From the NCBI GenBank assembly GCA_020047875.1, contig JAIFNE010000126.1:1-7716 (forward strand): 7,716 bases of DNA, in the 5' to 3' direction. The notes under the pieces are model-generated. The model did not search any database and was not told the origin of the DNA. It was given only the letters and a program-made list of their open reading frames with translations. Shown here piece after piece: positions 1 through 5,877 of this stretch (positions are counted from its first letter, which is position 1; each line of letters opens with the position of its first letter). The translations under genes were made by a program, and so were the position numbers. The stretch is from Hydrogenophaga sp. (GTDB lineage Bacteria; Pseudomonadota; Gammaproteobacteria; Burkholderiales; Burkholderiaceae_C).

Positions 1-2
1 GC

Positions 3-98
3 TTCGACGCCATCGTGCAAGGCCGCAACCCGGTCGATCCGTTTGCCGAGCGGCCTGACATTGGCGAGGGCTTGCGGCAGGCGCTGCGCGCTGGCTGA
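3..98 (+). CDS. C-terminal end of an unidentified protein (5' end outside window)
   Basis: Frame 3 is open from the left edge to a TGA at 96-98 and encodes 31 residues, beginning FDAIVQGRNPVDPF and ending RQALRAG. I chose this frame over frame 1, which is also open here, because 25 of its 31 codons end in G or C, as expected for a real gene in this high-GC genome, and because its stop falls just before the next gene, which is convergent. Frame 1 would have to run antisense into that neighbour. The fragment is too short to assign to a family, and I do not recognise it. A hairpin candidate lies 17 bases past the stop. Confidence 0.55.
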   Translation, partial: FDAIVQGRNPVDPFAERPDIGEGLRQALRAG

Positions 99-114
99 CA
101 CCCGCGTTGGTGTG

Positions 115-135
115 TTGCACTCCGGTCGGGTGCGA
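115..135 (+). terminator. Possible hairpin terminator after the first gene
   Basis: Bases 115-122 (TTGCACTC) can pair with 128-135 (GGGTGCGA) around a five-base loop, giving eight pairs of which two are G-U. It lies between two convergent genes. The G-U pairs become mismatches on the opposite strand, so the fold favours plus-strand RNA and would serve the gene ending at 98. No T-run follows, so it is not a classical intrinsic terminator. Confidence 0.3.
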
Positions 136-158
136 ACCGCGGCCGCTCATCAGGCGGC

Positions 159-1257
159 TCATTCAGATCCGGGTTGCGGTGGAGGAGTCGCCACCAGCCC
201 CTGCGCCAGCGCCCGCGCCGACAGCGGCGCGCAGCCCTCAGCCTTGTTGCTGATGGTCACATAGGCTTTCTGCCCCGCGCCGCTTCTTCCCCCGGTGACG
301 CCGCGCACCGTGCGCACGATCAGCGCGCGCGTCTCCTCGTCCACGTCGTGAATGCGGTCGTAGGGTTCGTAGGAGCGCTGCGCATCCTCGCAGGTTCCAG
401 CGGCAGACCAGGGGCCCTGGCCAGAGCGCGCGCAGCATGGGCAATTGCTCGGCCATGCGCGGCATCTTGGCGTGCAGGCCCAGGCAGTAGGTGGCGCCGG
501 TTTCCTTGAGCACCGCAGCCAGCAGCGGCGCGATGCCGGGCGAAAGCCACTCCGGGTCGCGCACCTCCACCGCGACCACGCCGTCGGGCGTGGCCCCTCG
601 CACATCGGGCAGCGCTCGCAGCATGGCGCGCAGCCGCTCCAGCAGCAGCGGCAGGCGCTGCAACTGCGAAAACGGCAGCGGGCTGAGCTGGAACACCAGC
701 GCGCCCGCTTTGTCGCCCAACCCTGCCAGCGCCGGGGTGATGAATTCCTGAGTGGCCAGCACCGGGTCCAGAAACGCCGTGTTGGGCTGGCGGCCCTGGC
801 CCTGTTCGCCGCGCACCAGCGCGTCTGTCACCAGCGCCGGCGCCTTGACCACGAAGCGGAAGTCGGCAGGCACCTGGCCCGCGTAGCGCGCGTACTGCGC
901 CACGGTCAGCGGGCGGTAAAACGAGCGATCAATGCCCACGCAGCGCAGCAGCGGGTGCTGCGCGTAGGCGCTCAGGCCGTTTTTGGCCAGCACCGCCTCA
1001 CTGTATGGCCCCTCGTCCCACACGATGCCGGCCCAGCCTGGGTAGCTCCAGGTCGAGGCGCCCAGGCGGATGCGCGGATTCAGGCTGGCGGCGAGGGTGC
1101 GGGTGGCATCGTCGGGGGGCAGGGAGCGCACTTCGCTGGCGCGGCGGCGGGGTACGGCGGACGTGGCGGCGGCGTCCGCCGGGTCGTACGCGGCGACATG
1201 CGGTATCCGACGGTTGGGCGTTGGTGCGGGCGGTGCACCGAACAAGTCGTCCTGCAT
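159..1257 (-). pseudogene. DUF72 (YecE-like) family protein, frameshifted near its C-terminus
   Basis: The gene starts at the ATG at 1255-1257 (MQDDLFG) and reads in one frame through typical DUF72 features: an N-terminal linker of about 60 residues, then RLGASTWSYPGW (64-75), the start of a TIM-barrel-like domain; VGIDRSFYR (107-115); FRFVVKAP (133-140); VAVEVRDPEW (228-237); and LVCRWNL (283-289, bases 411-391). After Leu289 that frame turns into arginine-rich sequence. The expected ending, EDAQRSYEPYDR followed by YVTISNKAEGCAPL, continues in the next frame from base 389 to the TGA at 159-161. Between RWNL and EDAQ, family members as I recall them carry several more residues, so a small deletion (3n+2 bases) fits better than a single extra base. 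DUF72 function is poorly defined. No good ribosome binding site precedes the ATG. Family assignment is firm; whether the gene is dead, truncated but active, or mis-sequenced is open. Confidence 0.8.
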
Positions 1258-1298
1258 GGAGAGGATGGTGTCACCGAACGTGATGTCTTTGGCCGGAA

Positions 1299-1329
1299 TT
1301 GACGGCGGCTCGCTCGGATATTTTGTAAA
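1299..1329 (+). promoter_or_regulatory. Weak candidate promoter for tex
   Basis: TTGACG (1299-1304) matches five of six bases of a -35 box. The best partner downstream is TGTAAA (1324-1329), four of six, at a long 19-base spacing. It overlaps the candidate promoter facing the other way, so the two genes could share a control region. The distance to the tex start (about 155 bases) would give a long leader, and a nearer promoter may exist that I cannot recognise. Confidence 0.2.
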
Positions 1330-1348
1330 AAAAAGAGTGGGATTTCCA
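1320..1348 (-). promoter_or_regulatory. Candidate promoter for the DUF72 gene
   Basis: On the minus strand, TGGAAA (bases 1348-1343) and CAAAAT (1325-1320) are 17 bases apart, each matching four of six positions of the sigma-70 -35 and -10 boxes. They lie in the only AT-rich patch of the divergent region, which includes a run of eight A on the plus strand (1327-1334). The -10 box is about 60 bases upstream of the gene's ATG. This is inferred from consensus alone. Confidence 0.3.
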
Positions 1349-1486
1349 CCAAAACGATAGACCCGTTTACCAGCGCCTTACTTGGGGCTGCTGGTCGGTG
1401 ATGCTGTATGCAACAACAGTTCCTTCCACCCCTGTGGCAAACTCGCCCGCTTCCTTCAAAACCGGGCCACTGGAGCCCCCTGGGAC

Positions 1487-3859
1487 ATGCAAAAAATCAT
1501 CGCGCAGATCGCGCAGGAGATCCGGGTTGAACCGCGGCAGGTGCTGGCCGCGGTGGAATTGCTGGACGGGGGGGCGACGGTGCCTTTCATCGCCCGGTAC
1601 CGCAAGGAGGTCACCGGTGGGTTGGACGACATTCAGCTGCGTGAGTTGGAGGCTCGGCTCGGCTACCTGCGCGAGCTGGAAGACCGCCGCGCGGCCGTCC
1701 TGAAGGCCATTGACGAGCAGGGCAAACTGACCGACGCGCTGCGCCTGGCCATTGCCAGCGCGCCGACCAAGCAGGAGCTGGAAGACATCTACCAACCGTT
1801 CAAGCTCAAGCGCCGCACCAAGGGGCAGATCGCCCGCGAGTTCGGCATCGAGCCGCTGGCCGACAAGCTGTTTGCCGACCCGACGCTGGACCCACTGGCC
1901 GAAGCGGCCGCCTTCACCAAATCGCCCGAGGTGCTGGACGACGGCAAGCCGGGCGCAGACTTTTCGACCGCCGCGGCGGTGCTGGACGGGGTGCGCGACA
2001 TCCTGAGCGAGCGCTGGGCCGAAGACCCGGCGTTGGTCAAGGGTTTGCGCGAATGGTTGTGGGCCGAGGGCCTGCTGCAGAGCAAGCTGGTGGCGGGCAA
2101 GGACGAGAACAACGCCGACGTGGCCAAGTTCCGCGACTATTTTGAATACGACGAGCCGATGGGCCGGGTGCCTTCACACCGGGCGCTGGCGGTGTTCCGC
2201 GGTCGGGCGCTGGAGGTTCTGGACGCCAAGCTGGTGCTGCCCGAGATGCCCGAGCCGGGGAAACCTTCGTTGGCCGAGGGCAAGATCGCCCTGCACCTGG
2301 GCTGGCGCCACCAGGCGCGCAAGGCGGACGACCTGATCCGCAAGTGCGTGGCCTGGACCTGGCGCGTCAAGCTCAGCCTGTCCACCGAGCGCGACCTGTT
2401 TGCCCGCCTGCGCGAGAGCGCCGAGGCGGTGGCGATCAAGGTATTTGCCGACAACCTGCGCGACCTGCTGCTGGCCGCGCCAGCCGGCCCGAAGGCGGTG
2501 ATGGGCCTGGACCCGGGCATCCGCACCGGGGTGAAGGTGGCGGTGGTGGACGCAACCGGCAAGCTGGTGGCGACCAACACGGTGTACCCGCACGAGCCCA
2601 GGCGCGACTGGGACGGCTCGCTGCACACACTGGCGTTGCTGTGCCGCCAGCACGGCGTGCAGCTGATCGCCATTGGCAACGGTACGGCCAGCCGCGAGAC
2701 CGACAAGCTGGCCGGCGACCTGATCAAGATGCTGGCCAAGGCGGGCATCGAAGGCGTGCAGAAGGTGGTGGTGAGCGAGGCGGGCGCTTCGGTTTACTCG
2801 GCCAGCGAATTCGCTTCTCTGGAAATGCCCGATGTGGATGTGAGCTTGCGCGGCGCGGCATCCATTGCCCGGCGCCTGCAAGACCCGCTGGCCGAGCTGG
2901 TGAAGATCGACCCCAAGAGCATTGGCGTGGGTCAGTACCAGCACGATGTGAACCAGAGCGGCCTGGCGCGCACGCTGGAAGCGGTGGTGGAGGACTGCGT
3001 GAACGGGGTTGGTGTGGACCTGAACACCGCCAGCGTGCCGCTGCTCTCGCGGGTGTCGGGCCTGTCGCCCAGCGTAGCGAAGGCGGTGGTGCGCTGGCGC
3101 GAAGCCCATGGCGCCTTCAGGAGCCGCCAGCAGCTGATGGAAGTGGCCGGTCTGGGCGCCAAGACGTTTGAGCAAAGCGCAGGTTTCCTGCGCATTCGCG
3201 GCGGCGACAACCCCCTGGACATGACCGGCGTGCACCCCGAAACCTATCCCGTGGTGGAGCAAATCATGGCCAAAACCGGCCAGCCGGTGGCAGCACTCAT
3301 GGGCCGGGCCGACATGCTGAAAACCTTGCGGCCCGAGCTGTTTGCCAACGAGCGGTTCGGCGTGATCACGGTCAAGGACATCCTGACCGAGCTGGAAAAG
3401 CCGGGCCGCGATCCGCGTCCGGACTTTCAGGTGGCCCGCTTCACCGATGGCGTGAACGACATCAGCGATCTGCGCGAGGGCATGGTGCTGGAGGGCACGG
3501 TGAGCAACGTGGCGCAGTTCGGCGCGTTTGTGGATCTGGGCGTGCACCAGGACGGCCTGGTGCATGTGAGCCAGTTGGCCAACAAGTTTGTGAGCGACGC
3601 GCGCGAGATCGTGAAGACGGGCGACATCGTCAAGGTCCGGGTGGTCGAGGTTGATGTGGCGCGCAAGCGGATTGCGCTGTCGATGAAGCTGGACGCTGCG
3701 GTCCCACGTCGGGAGGCGGGCACGCCGCGCGACAACCGCTTTGAACCCGCCCGGCCCGGCCATGGCGCAGCGCGCGGCGCCCCGCCGGCCCGGCAGCCCG
3801 AGCCCTCGTCCGCCATGGCATCGGCTTTCGCGAAGCTTCAGGGAGCGGCTAAGCGGTAG
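1487..3859 (+). CDS. tex: Tex (YhgF) family RNA-binding transcription accessory protein
   Basis: This is a complete 790-residue Tex protein; the E. coli homologue YhgF has about 773. Tex is a cytoplasmic nucleic-acid-binding protein associated with transcription, first described in Bordetella pertussis through its effect on toxin expression. Domains visible in order are: the N-terminal helical region with TVPFIARYRKEVTGG and ELEDIYQPFK; the YqgF/RNase H-like domain starting at MGLDPGIRTGVK (339-350), with IGNGTASRETD (396-406) and SEAGASVYSAS; tandem helix-hairpin-helix motifs (about 505-570, LNTASVPLLSRVSGL and VAGLGAKTF); an S1 RNA-binding domain (about 660-735, GMVLEGTVSNVAQFGAFVDLG); and a basic, proline-rich, probably disordered tail ending FAKLQGAAKR. 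The ATG at 1487 is chosen because homology to Tex begins there (QKIIAQIAQEIRVEP) and GGAG at 1472-1475 lies 11 bases upstream. The frame stays open upstream to 1382, but that stretch has no Tex character. It appears to be transcribed alone: 153 bases separate it from the next gene. Confidence 0.96.
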   Translation: MQKIIAQIAQEIRVEPRQVLAAVELLDGGATVPFIARYRKEVTGGLDDIQLRELEARLGYLRELEDRRAAVLKAIDEQGKLTDALRLAIASAPTKQELEDIYQPFKLKRRTKGQIAREFGIEPLADKLFADPTLDPLAEAAAFTKSPEVLDDGKPGADFSTAAAVLDGVRDILSERWAEDPALVKGLREWLWAEGLLQSKLVAGKDENNADVAKFRDYFEYDEPMGRVPSHRALAVFRGRALEVLDAKLVLPEMPEPGKPSLAEGKIALHLGWRHQARKADDLIRKCVAWTWRVKLSLSTERDLFARLRESAEAVAIKVFADNLRDLLLAAPAGPKAVMGLDPGIRTGVKVAVVDATGKLVATNTVYPHEPRRDWDGSLHTLALLCRQHGVQLIAIGNGTASRETDKLAGDLIKMLAKAGIEGVQKVVVSEAGASVYSASEFASLEMPDVDVSLRGAASIARRLQDPLAELVKIDPKSIGVGQYQHDVNQSGLARTLEAVVEDCVNGVGVDLNTASVPLLSRVSGLSPSVAKAVVRWREAHGAFRSRQQLMEVAGLGAKTFEQSAGFLRIRGGDNPLDMTGVHPETYPVVEQIMAKTGQPVAALMGRADMLKTLRPELFANERFGVITVKDILTELEKPGRDPRPDFQVARFTDGVNDISDLREGMVLEGTVSNVAQFGAFVDLGVHQDGLVHVSQLANKFVSDAREIVKTGDIVKVRVVEVDVARKRIALSMKLDAAVPRREAGTPRDNRFEPARPGHGAARGAPPARQPEPSSAMASAFAKLQGAAKR

Positions 3860-3897
3860 GGGCTCGATTCAACGTTGCCGGCGTCGTGCCTGGGTGT

Positions 3898-3925
3898 GAA
3901 ATGCGGCCGCTTTGGGGTGCATTTC
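3898..3925. repeat. Perfect 7-bp inverted repeat between tex and the HDOD genes
   Basis: GAAATGC (3898-3904) and GCATTTC (3919-3925) are exact inverted copies separated by 14 bases. The element starts 39 bases past the tex stop and ends 25 bases before the promoter-like element of the next gene. As RNA it could form a hairpin ending tex, but no T-run follows. As DNA it could be an operator. The left arm overlaps the palindrome GCGGCCGC (3903-3910). Confidence 0.35.
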
Positions 3926-3950
3926 TCGGGTTGCGGATGCGTTCGCCATG

Positions 3951-3977
3951 TCAATTCGTGCCCTGGCGGGTCGATAC
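3951..3977 (+). promoter_or_regulatory. Sigma-28 (FliA)-like promoter upstream of the first HDOD gene
   Basis: TCAA (3951-3954), exactly 15 bases, then GTCGATAC (3970-3977) compares with the flagellar sigma-28 consensus TAAA-N15-GCCGATAA, with three of four and six of eight matches. The end of the element is 35 bases before the ATG at 4013. The same arrangement recurs before the paralogous gene downstream. An alternative reading is a sigma-70 -10 box, TACTAT (3975-3980), but I see no matching -35 box at a normal distance. Confidence 0.45.
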
Positions 3978-4012
3978 TATAGACACCCCAAGAACCCGGA
4001 TCACCCTGCCCC

Positions 4013-4840
4013 ATGGAACTGGAAGACCTGCTCAATTACCCGCGCGCCTTACCCGCCATGCCGCGTGCAGTGACCGATCTGCTGGGCGAAATGAACCAGG
4101 AAGACCCCAGCCCGCGCCGCATTGGCGATCTGATCTCCCGGGATCCAGCCCTCACCACCCGGATGCTGCGCCTGTCCAATTCGGCGTTTTTCCGTGTTAG
4201 CCGCAAGATCGGCAGCGCCGACGAGGCGGTCGCTCTGCTCGGGCTGACCCATGTGCGCTCGCTGGTGATGGCCGCCGCACTGGGCTCGGGCTTCAAGACT
4301 GTGCCCGGCATCGATCTCAAGCATTTCTGGCGTTACAGCCTGCGTGTGGCCGACATTTCCCGCTCACTCGCTGGCCTGTTGCGCCAGAACGAGGGCAACG
4401 CGTTCACCGCCGGGCTGATCCACGCCATCGGCATCTTGATGATGCACATCGCCATGCCCGAAAAGGTGGCGCCGCTCAGCATGCAGACCCCACCATTGGA
4501 CATGCACCGTGCGGCAGCGGAAAAGAGCCTGTTCGGCTACTGCTACGCTGAGGTGGGCGCCGGCATGATCGAAAAATGGCAGTTCCCCCCTGAGATGGTG
4601 TCGGCACTGGGGAATCAGATCGAGCCGTTTGAAGGAGATGTCTACGACCCGCTCGCCGGTGTGCTGCATCTGGCCTCCTGGCGCGCTCGCGCTGAAGAGT
4701 TGCAGCTCGACAGCAGCGACCTGGCCTCGACCTTTCCCGACATGGTTGGCCTCACACTGGGCCTTGACTTGGACAGCGTGTTGGGCAAAGACCCCGCGGA
4801 GTGGTCATTCAACCAGGCACTGACGGCTTTCGTTGGGTGA
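4013..4840 (+). CDS. HDOD domain-containing regulatory protein (first of a tandem pair)
   Basis: This 275-residue soluble protein consists almost entirely of an HDOD domain, a non-catalytic relative of the HD phosphohydrolase fold found in signalling and regulatory proteins. Signature stretches are LLNYPRALPAMP at the N-terminus, DPALTTRMLRLSNSAFF (44-60), HVRSLVMAAALG, FWRYSL (105-110), GLIHAIG (134-140), FGYCYAEVGA and ASWRARAEE. Where catalytic HD proteins carry His-Asp, this one has His137-Ala138, and the usual upstream His of the W-R-H-S motif is Tyr108, so metal binding is very unlikely. The ATG at 4013 is chosen because the first residues (MELEDLLNYPRALP) align with those of the paralogue (MQLEKLLKQPNALP). 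Its ribosome binding site is weak. A separate promoter-like element lies upstream. No receiver, GGDEF or other output domain is attached, so the partner and pathway are unknown. Confidence 0.92.
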   Translation: MELEDLLNYPRALPAMPRAVTDLLGEMNQEDPSPRRIGDLISRDPALTTRMLRLSNSAFFRVSRKIGSADEAVALLGLTHVRSLVMAAALGSGFKTVPGIDLKHFWRYSLRVADISRSLAGLLRQNEGNAFTAGLIHAIGILMMHIAMPEKVAPLSMQTPPLDMHRAAAEKSLFGYCYAEVGAGMIEKWQFPPEMVSALGNQIEPFEGDVYDPLAGVLHLASWRARAEELQLDSSDLASTFPDMVGLTLGLDLDSVLGKDPAEWSFNQALTAFVG

Positions 4841-4851
4841 ACCGAAAGGTC

Positions 4852-4878
4852 TCAAGTTAGCCGCCAAGGCGACGAAAC
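4852..4878 (+). promoter_or_regulatory. Sigma-28 (FliA)-like promoter upstream of the second HDOD gene
   Basis: TCAAGTTA (4852-4859) matches six of eight bases of the extended sigma-28 -35 consensus TAAAGTTT. After 11 further bases comes GACGAAAC (4871-4878), five of eight against GCCGATAA. The TCAA-to-GACGAAAC spacing is 15, identical to the element before the first HDOD gene. It starts 11 bases after that gene's stop and ends 59 bases before the ATG at 4938, so the second gene may be transcribed on its own as well as by read-through. Confidence 0.45.
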
Positions 4879-4937
4879 TCCAGGGGAGAAGGAACCTGGG
4901 TATCCTCCCGATCCGCTTCTTGTCTGGCAGGTACATC

Positions 4938-5786
4938 ATGCAACTTGAAAAGCTGCTCAAGCAGCCCAATGCCCTTCCATCTGCGCCGAAGGTGATTCGC
5001 CGGCTGATCGCCACCTTCGATCAGCCAGAGGTCGACATGCTTCAGGTGGCATCGTTGATTGATGAAGACCCCGTTCTGACAGCGAAGATGCTCAAGACGG
5101 CCAACTCGGCCTTCTTCGGCCTGACGCGCAATGTGTCCACGACGCGCGAAGCGCTCAATGTGATGGGGCTGATCAAGGTTCGGGCACTGGTGATTGCCGC
5201 CTCGTTTGGCGAAGGCTTTCACTGCGTGGGAAGTGTCAACATGAACCAGTTCTGGCGCTACAGCCTGAATTCGGCCAACCTGGCCCGCTACATCGCGCTG
5301 CCCATCCGCATCGACGAGAACACCGCCTTCACGTCTGGCCTGATCCACAACATCGGCGAATTGGTGATGCATGTGGGCATGCCCGAGGCCATGACCGACT
5401 TGGAGCGCAGCGTGCCCATGCTCGACCTCAAGCGCGCCGCAGCAGAGAAGGCGTTGTTTGGCTACAGCTACGCCGAGGTGGGCGCGGCGCTCGCCCGCGA
5501 ATGGCATTTCCCCAAGCGCATGATCAACGCCATTGAGCACCAGTGCGCGCCGTTCGAAAACCAGGTGTACGAACCGATCGCTGGCGTGGTGCACATCGCC
5601 TCCTGGCGGGCCCGTGCCGAAGAGCAGAACATGCGCAGCGAGGTGCTGATCAACACCTACCCGGATCCGGTTGGGCTGGTGTTGGGCATCGATCCCGACA
5701 TCGTGATCGGTGAGGATATTCCTGCGATCACGCGAGCAGAGTCCCAGGCAGAAGCCGAGGGCGAGAGCGAGCGCCAGGCTGCCTGA
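4938..5786 (+). CDS. HDOD domain-containing regulatory protein (second of a tandem pair)
   Basis: This 282-residue protein is a paralogue of the preceding gene, about 45% identical by hand count and ungapped over roughly 260 residues. It shares FWRYSL (105-110), RAAAEKALFGYSYAEVGA, and ASWRARAEE. The position of the HD metal-binding pair reads His137-Asn138 within GLIHNIG, and the upstream His is again Tyr108, so it too should be non-catalytic. It differs from its partner by a charged tail after about residue 265 (ESQAEAEGESERQAA), probably disordered. The ATG at 4938 is preferred over an in-frame TTG at 4833 because homology to the paralogue starts exactly there and AGG at 4929-4931 can serve as a weak ribosome binding site. 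The 97-bp gap from the first gene contains its own promoter-like element. Some characterised HDOD proteins have been linked to motility, which would fit that promoter; the role here is inferred. Confidence 0.92.
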   Translation: MQLEKLLKQPNALPSAPKVIRRLIATFDQPEVDMLQVASLIDEDPVLTAKMLKTANSAFFGLTRNVSTTREALNVMGLIKVRALVIAASFGEGFHCVGSVNMNQFWRYSLNSANLARYIALPIRIDENTAFTSGLIHNIGELVMHVGMPEAMTDLERSVPMLDLKRAAAEKALFGYSYAEVGAALAREWHFPKRMINAIEHQCAPFENQVYEPIAGVVHIASWRARAEEQNMRSEVLINTYPDPVGLVLGIDPDIVIGEDIPAITRAESQAEAEGESERQAA

Positions 5787-5792
5787 AGCGGG

Positions 5793-5821
5793 GAGACACC
5801 GGACGTTTCGGATGGTGCCTC
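5793..5821 (+). terminator. Hairpin just after the second HDOD gene
   Basis: GAGACACC (5793-5800) pairs with GGTGCCTC (5814-5821) with one A-C mismatch around a 13-base loop, starting seven bases past the stop codon. The position suits a 3' end for the HDOD transcript, but there is no T-run, so termination by this hairpin alone is uncertain. Confidence 0.3.
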
Positions 5822-5863
5822 GAAGCCCGCGTCCGCACTGACGGGCACGGCGACTGCCTGCGC

Positions 5864-5869
5864 CACAAT
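5864..5869 (+). promoter_or_regulatory. Possible -10 box close to the phospholipase start
   Basis: CACAAT (5864-5869) matches four of six bases of the -10 consensus and ends only eight bases before the ATG at 5878. A start of transcription about seven bases downstream would give a leaderless or nearly leaderless message, which would agree with the lack of any ribosome binding site. The best -35-like sequence, CTGACG (5838-5843), is 20 bases away, which is too far for a good promoter. Confidence 0.2.
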
Positions 5870-5877
5870 CGCCCGCC

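Noticed and set aside
142..158. Hairpin GCCGC-N7-GCGGC between the first gene and the DUF72 gene
   Set aside because: A five-pair stem is expected by chance in such GC-rich sequence, and no T-run follows.
43..264. Plus-strand open frame of 73 codons at the left edge
   Set aside because: It overlaps both the end of the first gene in a better frame and the conserved end of the DUF72 gene on the other strand, and its sequence has no protein-like character.
445..1302. Plus-strand open frame of 285 codons opposite the DUF72 gene
   Set aside because: It is a shadow of a recognised protein family on the other strand; its composition is Arg/His/Gln-rich and low in recognisable motifs.
1456..1482. 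A third TCAA-N15 element before tex
   Set aside because: The bases 15 downstream read GCCCCCTG, matching only the first three of GCCGATAA, so it is not a credible sigma-28-like site.
2174..3763. Long minus-strand open frame of 529 codons antisense to tex
   Set aside because: It lies wholly inside the tex coding sequence. The translation is His-, Gln- and Arg-rich, typical of a high-GC gene read backwards, and resembles no family I know.
4833..4937. TTG start for a longer second HDOD protein
   Set aside because: It would overlap the end of the first HDOD gene and cover the promoter-like element. The added 35 residues have no match in the paralogue, which aligns from the ATG at 4938.
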